Assembly (NCBI RefSeq): GCF_022376445.1
Contig: NW_025955130.1
Location: forward strand, 20,290 to 84,289
Length of the DNA stretch: 64,000 nt
From: Fomitopsis serialis
Lineage: Eukaryota > Basidiomycota > Agaricomycetes > Polyporales > Fomitopsidaceae
Direction of reading: 5' to 3'
Made by a program: the position numbers and the translations under genes. The notes beneath the pieces were generated by a model. That model worked only from the letters and a program-made list of their open reading frames with translations. It did no database searches and was not told the origin of the DNA. This document shows, piece after piece, positions 1 to 10,959 of this stretch; position 1 is the stretch's first letter; each line of letters begins with the position of its first letter.

Positions 1-2123
1 GTGAGCATAATACAGTACCACAACGGCCACTGTTATCCAGGTGCTTCTTCTCGTCTCGCAACATGTACAAACTCATAGCACAGAACGTGCGCCGATCGTT
101 CAGTGCGCCCGGCATGGCCTTGCGCGATGCACGACGTTTCCCTTCATCTTCGGCGAAACCAGGGATTCTAGTCTCCTCCCTACCTCCTCACTCAAAAACA
201 CCGCATTGCAGAAACACAGCCATGCTCCTTGACGGCCCGAATGTGCAGCCCGCATAGTAAGCACGATCATTCCGCCACCAATGGGTCCAGGACTAATAAT
301 AGTGCCTCGTCATAGCTGGCCCTTCGGGTGGCCGACGGAAAACTCTCAGGGACAACAACGGTTAGGATTTCGATCGAGGTGTCCTCGAGTCGGATCAGAA
401 CATCACGGCAGCTCTGCTCGGAGCCAATGATGTCGAGTGCAATGGTCAGAAACCTTGGCTGCGCACGGAAGCGTGCAGTTTGTTTGGTTCAGTGACACGC
501 AGGGCGTCGATATGATCTGTGGAAGCTTAGTGAAGGTGTGTTTCCTTAAATACATGTTTATGTTGACTCCTATGTGAATTGAAATCGCATTAAGCCACAT
601 CTAGTTCTAAGCATGCACGCAAGTAAAGTGTCTCCCAACCATAGTGCTAGTGCACTCAAAGCGCGCACAGAAGAACGATGGAAGTGTAAGAATAGGTACG
701 AAACGCCGTATCCTGTGCGGAGGAAAACGAGGCGCGCACCTCGATGAACGTGCGGCGCTCATCGGAAGTAGTCAGGTTGCAAGAAGGGCGACTCGGCCAC
801 ACATATCGCAATTTTAAGTGTCCGCGCCCCATACCCGTCCTTTCCTACCATGCGCACTGATGAACATCAAGGCTTCTCAAACGGCTTGGATGTGGTAAGC
901 GCGGCTCGATGCGGCTCGACGCTGGCCCGATTTTCGGCATAACCAATACAGTATACAGTACATCCAGGCCATGTGCCGCTTGTTCAGTAAGCATCCGCAC
1001 ATTGTGACCCTCTTTGACGTCGCTCATGTCGGCCTTTATGCCCCACAAGGAACGTGTTTGCTTGCTGCCAGCGGTTGACACACCAGGAGTACCCTGGCCC
1101 GCTGCACTCCTTGCGGTGTAGGCTGCGCGCTTGCTGCCTGATGATCTACAGGCGAGCACCATGGTGTGCTCACGCAATGCATCGCGGGGCTTGTAGGTAG
1201 ACCTAGAGCGCCAGCTACTCTATCACTGTAGCTCCCGGACTTGCGTTCAAGCGGCTCCCCGCGGTACCGTTTCCTGGACAGTGTCGTTCAAGCAACCTTC
1301 ACCTCCGGTACGCGCCGCATGTACTTACGTTATGCAGGAAGCGGCGACGGCGTTCTACATACGCGGACATTCAACGGAAACGGTAGCTCTTGGCGAGTAG
1401 AGTTTACCCTCACCGAGTTAGGCCTCGGACTCGCTCCGGTTTCAGACCGTTGCTGACGAATGTGTCACAATTCTATTGCTATTAGGCCTTCGCCGGAGCA
1501 CCCGGTGTATCGATCTCAGACCGGAAGTGCACCCAGCCTTTCTTTTCATCTGCTGATTGGATAAGCTCACACGGAGGGCAGTACACTCGAGCTCATTCTG
1601 GGAGTTCTGTATCACTTCGTGTTGAAGCCATTCCCTACGGTGTTGTGTATACTCGTTGACATAGTTAGTAGACGGTGGTAGAGAGCGAGTCGGCGTCCAC
1701 GCCGACCCAGGCCTGTTGCCATAGCGCGTTCTAAGGACGCCGCAGTGGTTTTGCAACACCGTCAAAAGTGATTACCCTGTGGCTTCATGATCAGGGATTA
1801 TTGGTGCAGTTGCCCAGATGCTGAAGGGCAATGTCAACTTGTCGGTGGCGTCCGAAACCTTGCTTCGGATCGAGCATGTGTCCAATTTCTCTTCGTGTGA
1901 GTGCACTCCCGTACTAAGATGATGATCATGACTTCAATCCGCTTAGGCTTCTAAAGGGTAGCCGTGTTGTAGTACTTCGGCGGCACGAGGAACTCTTTGC
2001 TACCGTGTTCCGGCCTGGCCACGGCTAGTTCGGCCACAGATTTCGAAGACACAGATGTGGCATGGCAGCGTCTTGCCGGCACAGGCCTACTTGTCGTAAG
2101 GTATGGGTTTCCATTCCATCCGC
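1..2123. other. Intergenic, no recognised gene
   Basis: Short open frames of 60-110 codons occur on both strands, but none has intron-exon structure, family motifs or natural amino-acid composition that I can support. The last 100 bases are the catalase promoter. Confidence 0.6.
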
Positions 2124-2131
2124 CTATAAGA
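2124..2131 (+). promoter_or_regulatory. TATA-like box of the catalase gene
   Basis: CTATAAGA lies about 86-93 bp upstream of the catalase ATG at 2217, followed by a pyrimidine-rich stretch. The placement is typical for a highly expressed fungal gene. Inferred from sequence only. Confidence 0.5.
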
Positions 2132-2216
2132 GAGGGGCTTTCCGTCAGCAACCCCAAGCGTCTCCGGTGAGCTCATCCAACGCCTACACCGTCGTTAACG
2201 TCGACATTCTCTTGAC

Positions 2217-4952
2217 ATGCGAACCCTCGCTGCTGTCGTCGCGGTCAGCATCTCTGCGCAAGCCTTCCTTGGGGTCTTGTCGCAGGAGGAGGTCACCTCT
2301 CCCGCTCCAGGGGCTCAGCCATTCAGCTACGATATCAACACTGGTCTCGTCGCACAGCTCCAGGCATCAGGGGAGTCTGCGCCCCAACTTCAATATACGA
2401 CCGAGAACGGCGCGCCGTACACCAACCCCTACGATGCCTGGAAGATCGGTTCGAATGGTGCGAAGAGACTGTACACCTCGCTTTACTCTGTACTGACCGT
2501 GTCGCGCAGGGCCCCTTCTCTTGGAGGATTACCACCTGACCGAGCTCTTCGGCTCTTTTGGTCGCGAGCGCATCCCTGAGCGTGTTGTGCATGCTAAGGG
2601 CGGTACGTACCGATGCCTAAAACACCCATATGTGCTGTAATTGATCCTTGGTACTTCGACTAGCGGGCGCACATGGGTACTTCGAGGTGACAATGCATCC
2701 TTCTGCAAGCAATATACGATGCTGTACGTGTGCCGTGTTAAGTGTGTTCCGCATCACTGATCCATTTGGCACAGGGATATGCTCAGCGAGGTACTTCTCA
2801 CAAGGTTACCTGTCCCATCTACTCTACTGATGCTTCCGACCTAGGATGGTCTCAGGACGCCCGTGACGGGTACGTCTACGCATGCGTCGACTCGACAAAA
2901 GGGCTAACCAGTGCATGTGTCTACAGTCCGCATCAGCACTGTTGGCGGGGAGACAGGGTCTTCCGATGAGTTTCGTGATCCCCGTGGGTTTGCGGTCAAG
3001 TACGTGTTAGTGGGATGCGGAGTACTCCGTGCTCAACATGGTCTAGGTTCCGGACTCGGAAGGGCATCCTCGACATCGTGATGAACAGTATGTACACGCT
3101 CGTTCCATCGATAAGACAAATTGCAATTGATCATTCGAACCCCACAGATACACCGGTGTTCTTCATCCGTGATCCGTCCAAGTTCCCGTACTTCATTCAC
3201 GTATGGCCTCTCTTCTCGCTTATGGCCCACATCGCTGATGCCGGCACGCTCGCTACAGACCCAGAAGCGTAACCCTCAGACAAACCTAAGGGATAAGGAG
3301 TACGTCTAGCAATATGTGCGGTCTAATGACGCTGACCCTGGTGCAATAGTATGTTCTGGGACTTCCTCAGTGCTAACCCGGAGTCATTGTATCAAGCGAT
3401 GATCCTGTTCTCTGACCGCGGCACGCCGTACGGCTTCAGACACATGAACGCTTGGACAGGACACACCTACCGGTACGGAGTTTCGTTTTTAGAGGCTGAG
3501 AAACTGCTGACATGCATCAATTACAGATGGATTCAGAGTGATGGCTCTTTCCACTACGTGAAGTTGAACTTTGAGACCATGCAAGGGGTAGCTCACTAGC
3601 TGTACACCGTGACTGACATTTCGCTTACTACGTCATTTGCAGGTCAAGAACTTCACCAATGCAGAGGCAACGGTCATTCAGGGTACGTACAGTACCTGCT
3701 CTGTCTGTCACAGCATTCTGATATTTCGATCGACCCCAAGGCACGAACCCGGACTTCGCCACTCAGGACCTTTACGAGGCAATTGCAAATGGCTCCTACC
3801 CCGGGTGGACAGTGTACGCACAGGTCATGTCTCCTGAACAGGCCGAGAACTACACATACAACGTCCTTGACCTCACTAAGTGCGTTGGTCCTCTGATCAA
3901 TGCTACTTACTAGTATACTTACCTTCCTCCGAAGGGACTGGGATGAAACTGTTCCCAAGGTCGAGATCGGGAAGATGTATCTGACACAGAATCCGACGAA
4001 GTGGGTTGCATTTGAATGTGCGCGATCGGGCGTGATGCTGATCATTGTGGTCAGCTACTTCGCGGAGGTTGAACAAGCCGCGTTCTCACCATCCCACCTT
4101 GTTGATGGATGGGCACCGTCTGCCGACCCGATGTTGCAAGCGCGTTTGTTCTCTTACTCTGGTGTGTGTCTGGCGATATCTAGACATGTTCATTCGCGCT
4201 AAGACTCGATGCAGACACTCAACGATACCGGCTTGGCGTCAACCACATGGTTAGTGAGATTCCCTTTTATTTTTGGGGCTCAGCGATAAATCTATATACA
4301 GCAAATCCCTGTGAACGCTCCTACTGTTCCCGTTGGTAAGCTTAAGCATCAGTCTGCATATGCAAGGACTGTGCTGACTTCAACAATCAGCCAACTGGGA
4401 GCGCGGTGGTCATATGAACATCAACGGCAACCAAGGTAACAGGCCTAACTACATGTCTACGATGAGTCGTCTTGGATTGTACAATCGGACCTACACTCTC
4501 GATTCCCACCAGCAATGGACGGTGCGTACTTTCTTCTCCCGTTCCTCTCGGTCTATCTCACGATGCATATTTGTAGGGTGGTGCTGTGCAGTCGCTTTCC
4601 ATGGTCACTGAGATCGACTTCTCCTGGCCGACGATCTTCTGGAATACCATGTCCGATCAGGACCAACAGAACTTGATTAGGTATGTCTACCCGCAGGATC
4701 GTCGACTTTTCTCACAGATGCTGAGATCATTCCCACCCATCCAGTAACGTGATTGGCCATCTCGGTGAAGTCGTGAGCCAGGAGGTTCGGGAGCGTCAGG
4801 TTGCTCTGTTCAATCATGTCAACGCAACGCTTGGCCAAGCCATTGCAGCAGGTGTCGGCGTCACGAACATTCCAAAGTTGGCCTTCGAAAGCGGAGAGAC
4901 GTGGCTCGATCACACTGTCTACAGTAACGACAGCACCCTGGACTTCGTATAA
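2217..4952 (+). CDS. Haem catalase, secreted type
   Basis: Converts hydrogen peroxide to water and oxygen. The first about 22 residues ([10 protein letters not shown]...) look like a signal peptide, so the enzyme is probably secreted or wall-associated. The gene has many short introns. Exons resolved by frame and splice sites: 2217-2457, 2510-2602, 2664-?, ?-2804, 2845-2869, 2927-2999, 3047-3087, 3148-3200, 3259-3299, 3350-3472, 3527-3587, 3643-3682, 3741-3879, 3935-4000, 4055-4161, 4215-4249, 4302-4335, 4391-4521, 4577-4680, 4745-4952. Family motifs in order: [30 protein letters not shown] (catalytic His), [26 protein letters not shown], and the haem-ligand motif [17 protein letters not shown] (proximal Tyr) formed across the 4161/4215 junction. 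About 510 residues, the small-subunit size. The join between FEVT (about 2694) and GYAQRG (about 2775) has no clean GT-AG solution. The rest reads without frame breaks. Confidence 0.93.
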
Positions 4953-7534
4953 AGCCACTTCGCTGCTCGCGAGCTGCGGGAAATGGACGCGCTGTGCGAA
5001 GCGTGTGGACTGGCTTTGTGATGTAGTGATCAGTGACGATGCTATTAGTATGACCGAACACTAGGCTCTCTTTATTTGCATCTCCTATGTGTTTCTGTAT
5101 GGATGAGAAATGTTGGGAGTTTGATAATTGGTCATGGTGTAGATTCAATTCGTAGTACAAGTGGCATGTTCTTGTCATCTTCCAAACGCACCGACCTGCT
5201 TGTCTGAATTTGTGCACAAAGTCACGGCGGTCGTGGAGGAAGCTGTTGATATTTTCACTGTTCACCGGATTTTACCCTCGTATAATGACATGTCAGAACA
5301 CAATGTATACATCGGAAATAAGTAAGTCCTACATATACTGACCTTGCATCCCAATGTGGTACGTACCAGAAACTACTCTCCCGGGATCTCGTTCAAGTTC
5401 GACGGTGAATAGATTCATGATCTCAGATCCTCGGCGCTTGCCGATCGGAGGCAGGCGGCCGGGCTCAGCCGAGCTCCCGGCTTGGAACGCTGGCAACTCT
5501 GTACGCCGAGGCGCCTAGATGTCGTGACTAAATGGAATACCCTCCTCCTCCTCCTCCTCCTCCTCCTCCTCCTGTGGCAATTCTGACTTACTTTCGGTCA
5601 CGACTTGAGAAACCTGAATGTCAACTCATCATTCATCTACCTTCGTGATTGTACTTTGTGGAAGAAGGAGCTCAGTACGAGATCTCGCTCATACCCTCGT
5701 CAAGAATGTGGCGATCCAAGTTGCCCTGGCATACGTTATCGCGATATCTGGGAGAGTCGGACTCCTGTGAACAATGCCTGAGCGTGGTCTTCCCCGTCAA
5801 TTGCTCACGACGCAAGAACACCATCTATAACAGAAATGCAAGTGTAGGCCCGTATCACTTCAGTTGTGGTTGGCGAAGTGTCACGGGTTCGCGGAAGGGA
5901 TTAATGGACTCGCTGGCCTCACAGTCTGTTTTGGGGAAGCACTGTTCCATGGTCTATCGATCGTCGTTAGATTCGGTGCGGTACCTGTAAGCAGCTACAT
6001 ACCTGCGACCCTTGCCACGCTCTAATATGGTATACAGAGAGCGCCAGTTGTGTGCTGGCGTCCAGGACGGCCGGGCTGTCCGAAGATATCAATATGCGAG
6101 GACTCCTCGTAGAAGCGGAGAAGAGGTCAGTTCAGCTCTGCGCGATCTGATACCTGCCGTCAATCTTTGAACACCATCGGAAGCATGAAGCATACCTGTG
6201 TTCAATACGCGAATGTTCAAGGTGATCGGGGATTGGGAAATCGAGACTGTACAAGCGACCTAATTCTACGTGAAGAACATCAATATTGCGGCGCTTCAGA
6301 AGGTTCGACAGCGACTCATGACTCCACCGAAGGGTGTACACGCACTGAAGGTGGTATATGGCAACTGTTGTCCACATATACGCAAGGCTGAGTCAGTTTG
6401 TAGGGGGCGATAATACTCAAGTCATAGAATGCGGTGACCATCGCCTCATGAAATGCGAACATTTGATTTTTACAACACGTTGATCCGCAATAAGCAGTGT
6501 CAACGTCGTCTCAAAGTATGTCCACCTAGAATGCAATCACAATTCAGTGGTCCAGCTACTTGGACAAACGTCTGGCGAGGGTGACAACCTACCTTGCTAC
6601 CGCCTGACCCCAGACGAAAAATTGATACCTTCTGGCACCATGATATCGGACCAGTGATTCGTGAGTCATGTCCTGGCCGTACTCCACTTCTTGTGATCAA
6701 AGAGGCTGTGCTGCAGGTGCATTGGCTTGGAAGGAACGGATAGTATTCGTGGCACTTGGTCACTAGCTGGTGGCAGAGTCCACGTCAGCGGTTAGTACGT
6801 GGACACTGTCCAGATGAGGACGGTCGGAATGGGCTCGTCGCCCGAGACGAGCCGTGTAGGCCCGTCGGAACTAGGCGTAGATGATGCCTCCGCTTACGAG
6901 TGGTCGATTGCTCAGGCTTTCCGGACAAGTCCAGTGATTAGAGCACGCCACCCGGTCCTCCGGACATTGAACTTTTGACTTTGATGATTAATCGACGATG
7001 ATCGAAGTCCGATTCCGGGGTAAATGTTCTGTCTTCGTCGTTGCAAACATCGGCCCCGATCACTCGTACGTCCGCGACAAATGAGGTTCGAGTGTTCCGA
7101 AGAACGTAGTGCCGCAACGTCGCCTTCTGTGAGCCCACGTGGATCCAGAACAGACACCCTGGAGGCGACGTGAATTATCCAGATGGTCATAGCGGCTCCA
7201 GAGGCTCCTGGAGGCCTGTGCTGCGACTTCGGTGGGAGAGCGCGAATGGCCTAGAATCATCAGGAGCGCCGTCCACGTGAATACATCGCCAGCGAATAGG
7301 AGCACAATCCGCCACCAGGTCAACTCCGATGAGTCCCGGAATGGCAGGCGCCAGCGATCCGAGAAAGTTGGAGAAGAGACGCGAATCTCCGACGACGTGC
7401 GCCAGCGTTGAGCCGCAGCGGCGTTGACCTCTGGCCTCAGGCTGGACCCCACAGTGGCCATCGCGAAAGCAGGTATGAACGCTCTCCGCTGCAATATAAG
7501 ACCGCTCGTTAGCGTCGATGCTGACCCTCCCCCT
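4953..7534. other. Stretch without an identifiable gene; ORF fragments and a microsatellite
   Basis: Contains a (CCT)n microsatellite and some fragments with protein-like composition on the + strand (for example around 5690-5750 and 6265-6400). They do not join into a gene and match no family I recognise. A hydrophobic minus-strand stretch near 7270-7330 is also unassigned. These could be remnants of a decayed or error-damaged gene. Confidence 0.4.
5541..5573 (+). repeat. (CCT)11 microsatellite
   Basis: Eleven uninterrupted CCT (AGG on the other strand) units, 33 nt, in the non-coding interval after the catalase gene. Purine/pyrimidine-asymmetric trinucleotide tract, likely length-polymorphic. 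Confidence 0.95.
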
Positions 7535-9245
7535 ATGGCTCACCATAGCAGCGTTTCCGACCCCCGCTGGCACTCGATGCCAGGCCAGGACCGAGTGAGT
7601 GGCACCAACCTTCTGTCCATTCCACGAACTGAACATGGCCTAGGAGGTCCGGCCAGCAGGACCGTCGTTGGCCGGCAGCCCAGTCCGCTTTGTAGGCGGT
7701 CAGTTCGCAGGGCGTACGCTTCGAGCCGTGCTAAACGAATTGCAGAAGGCAGATCTAGGCCGAAAGTGTGCCCGTCCTCTTCCTCCCGAAGTGCCAAGTA
7801 CTGACGAATGCTCCCGCACCCTAGGTACGCGCGGAAAGACCGCAGGCCGCTGGACCCACCGCCAGTCGTCCAGTTCCAATTGTTCGAAGTGTCCAACGCC
7901 GGTACGCCCTCGCAGACTGAGCAGGAATTCGAAGACTACGAGTGCGCGAGCTTCCATATCTTCTGTCCAGGCTAGGTTCGTGGTTCACATCCCTTTCTCC
8001 TGCAGTGCGATCAAGAGTTTTGGCGTCCTCTGTCACGTCGACCTCTTCCCGGTCCCGGACCAGGATGGAGACCAGTCTGATGGCAGCGCAGAGTCGACAG
8101 CCTCACAGGCGAGCGCAAGCACTTTCCACGCCGCGGCTTTCTCTGCCCCGTCGCCTGCGCTGGGGCCGTCGAGAACCTGCGCAAATCCGTACCATTCAGG
8201 CTTCTCGCCTCCACCCTCGCCCGGGACCTATGTCATGCCCCAGCTAATGCCCTCGTCACTGGCCCATCACATGCATTCAATCCCGGCCTCTGCGCCAGAC
8301 GTCCTCCCCTACCCGCTTCCGACAGGCACCGCACCGCTGTTGCAGCCGTTCTCCATGGTCGTGGCAGCTCCTTTACCTGATCTTTCTATACCAGGAGCGA
8401 TCCCTGAGCCCATGAGCACCGCGTCGCCCGTGCGCGGTCAATCACCCCCGGGGCCGTTCGATCCCGACATCATCGCGTACATGGGCGACTTCGCCATACG
8501 AGAGAGCTCCAAATGTACCACAGACCTCGTAGGCGCGACCTTCGTGCAGTCCTCCGGCCTGGAATACAAGGGTAGGAAGGCGCTTATGTTCGTGTTCTCG
8601 GTGAGTCGCGTGTTTGGCTGGACACGGAGCGCCAGCGCTGACGCATGCCAGGACCTTGCAGTGAAGACGGAAGGGACGTTTATACTGCGCTATCGTGTTT
8701 TCAACATATTCTCGCGAGCATCTGCGGTAGACATACCTATTCTCGCCCAATGCTTTGGCGGGCCGTTCAAGATCTACCCGAGCAAAGAGTTCCCGGGCCT
8801 GCGCGCCTCGACGGACCTCACGAAGGTAAGTGCACATGCTGATCGCACCTCTGAGCTGCTGACGGCAGGCTAGCACATATCCCATTTCGGCGTACGGCTG
8901 AACCTGCGGGAGACGGAGCGCAAGCGACGGCGGCGCAGCAAGAGCCCGGTGGATAGGTCACAGGACAGCGCGACGCCTTCGTCGGGGGCGTCTTCGTCGT
9001 CTGCCACCACAAGCTCTTCTGATCGCAGCGAGTCCCGCGCAAGGGCAGGGAGCGTGCGCGTGACATGGACGGCTTCAGCGAACACAACGTGGACGAGTGA
9101 CGGACGCACCAGATACTTGTACAACTGCAGCGACTGCCGCTTCGTCGGCACCCACCCGTCTTCTACCTGGTTTGTGCTCAGGTGTTCTGCGCACGCTTGC
9201 AACAGCCTTGCGGCATCTCCGCGGACACCCATGGGGCACTGGTGA
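7535..9245 (+). CDS. Velvet-domain regulator, VelB/VosA type
   Basis: Velvet proteins are fungal transcriptional regulators of development and secondary metabolism; they form homo- and heterodimers and enter the nucleus. Proposed exons: 7535-7598, 7660-7765, 7825 to about 7966, about 8016-8600, 8652-8825, 8874-9245. The first velvet half reads LNELQKADLGRKYARKDRRP then LDPPPVVQFQLFEV. After FGVLCHVDLFPV comes a Ser/Pro-rich insertion of about 150 residues. The second half follows (GATFVQSSGLEYKGRKALMF, then FSDLAVKTEGTFILRYRVFN and GPFKIYPSKEFPGL). A basic run ETERKRRRRSKSP, resembling a nuclear localisation signal, and a Ser-rich tail end the protein. A long insertion splitting the domain is known for VelB, hence the subtype suggestion. 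The junction near 7966-8016 and the start codon are the least certain parts. Confidence 0.85.
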
Positions 9246-10959
9246 CCTAGGGTCACATTAGAGCAACATATCTTACAGCGGGTAATTCTCCTCGTCCGGC
9301 AAATCAATCCGGTCGACGATCATGGACGTGTAGTGTGGTTGAAGGAGTCGAGTCCAGGCAGGTTCTTGGAAGGCTCGTTGGGACGTTAGAAGTGGACATC
9401 GCGTAATCGCTCTCCATCTATGCAGCATATACGGACGTTCGGGTGGAGAGACGGACTACACGCGATGGACGAGGCGAAGTTCTGTTTGGTGGCTTGCTCG
9501 CTAACTGTATCACGTTATATTGTGTATCCATATGCTTCCGTCTTCATGCGCAGCTGTCAAAGCTGATGATGTCCCGCATTGCGGTGGAAATAAGGCGAAC
9601 GGAACAAATCGCTAACGAGCAACTCACAATGACGAGTGCCTATTCGGTGTTCATGCCGGCAGCGCTCATCTGGCACGCGAGGTACTATGTCATCGTACAC
9701 TTCGCTCATGTTGGTGAGCCACCTGACAAGTAGAGCAGCATCAATTGCGGATAGGTATTCCTGCAGAATGAACAAGGGACGCGGTTACTTTGAGCAGAAA
9801 AAAGGGACAGACTCGTGAAGCTTCTGCACTGTCGTCCTGGCTGCGTATATGCGCAGGGATCCTCAATCCGGGCATCAAACGTCTTAAACGTTTGGACGAG
9901 TAGCGAGGGCCGTCGGGGATCCGAAAAGCCTGGAAAGCGGCCCTTCGGGTCGCGATCGTCCCTCGCATGGAATGCGTTGCGCCCTGATCATCTGTGCGAT
10001 TAAGTCTAAGGACTCGTTGAAGAGACCCGCAGCTCGCGGCCTCGCTACTTCTGATGCCATCACAGCAGGAAAAGATATGGGGCTGGTGGTGGGTCGGAGG
10101 TAAGAGGCGGGTACCAGAGCTGGGCGGGTGGCGGAGGTGCATGGCGGAGCTTACGAGATGGAATCTGTGCGGTTTCGAATGCAATGCACCACAGTGGCCG
10201 ACCGCATCCATGATTTATGCAGTCCAACAAAACAAGAAAGGCCGCATTGTCTAGTCTGTAGCAGAAAATGCGGCGAGTAAGTTGTTTGAGGTCGCAGGAG
10301 GTGCACTGCGGACGCTGCGACAGCAGCGCGAGCATCGAGAAGTTGGGCATCTGCCGTTGAAAGCGGTGCACCAACTTGCAGTACGACAGGTTGAGTTCGT
10401 CCAAATAATTCATATCGTCAATCTGTGACGGTCAGCAGTCATTGGCTAAGTAGGAAGGTTTCGGGACCATGCACTCGAATGCAGTACAATAAATGCGCCA
10501 GTACTGAGTACCTGGCACCTGCTGAGTGAACGTTCGCCGTGCGAGGAATATCGATAGCATCGAGCAACCTCAGTGACACTCCTTCAGAAACAGTCCCATG
10601 GAAGACCAATATCAAGGTGAATTCGACAGGGTGGTCTATACACAATTCGCGTTCCTGCTGGCCCGCGAATGCGTTCTGCGAAGCCATTCTTCGGCTAGCG
10701 CAAAGGCAGGATGAGCGGAGATATTCTCATTGACATACCTGTAGCTGACGATCGTTCGAGAGATACCAGCCAGCAGATACACAGAATGAGCAGCACGTCC
10801 GAGCCAGGCCCACAGTGACAGCGGCGACGCAAGTCGTCCATAGCACCTCGAAGAACGAGGAACGAAACTGCAAACACAGGTTCATCAGACTTTAATCAAC
10901 GACTGCACGGACTCACAGAACCTCGGCACAAGAGTGTGGACCATATCGTCGGCTTGCAT
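9246..10959. other. Interval between velvet gene and nucleoporin gene
   Basis: 9246-10000 shows nothing I can support. 10000-10950 holds a doubtful minus-strand gene, listed separately. Confidence 0.5.
10060..10950 (-). CDS. Possible multi-pass membrane protein, frame-damaged
   Basis: On the minus strand a good intron (GTGAGT...TTTGCAG, about 10870-10920) precedes an exon reading FRSSFFEVLWTTCVAAVTVG. It continues, after a one-base frame change, as SDVLLILCICW. Another intron with donor GTATGT and acceptor near 10690 follows. The hydrophobic pattern resembles one helix of the agaricomycete 7-helix DUF6533/6534 family, but the remaining helices cannot be assembled. I do not assign a function. 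It may be a gene with sequence errors or a remnant. Confidence 0.22.

Noticed and set aside
7060..7636. Overlapping minus-strand frames of 144 and 149 codons with one hydrophobic segment
   Set aside because: No introns, start context or family resemblance; partly overlaps the 5' end of the velvet gene.
7668..8873. Single open frame of 401 codons as the complete velvet protein
   Set aside because: It runs through introns at 7766-7824 and 8601-8651 and loses GRKYARKDRRPLDPPPVV and the FSDLAVKTEG join; the spliced model fits the family better.
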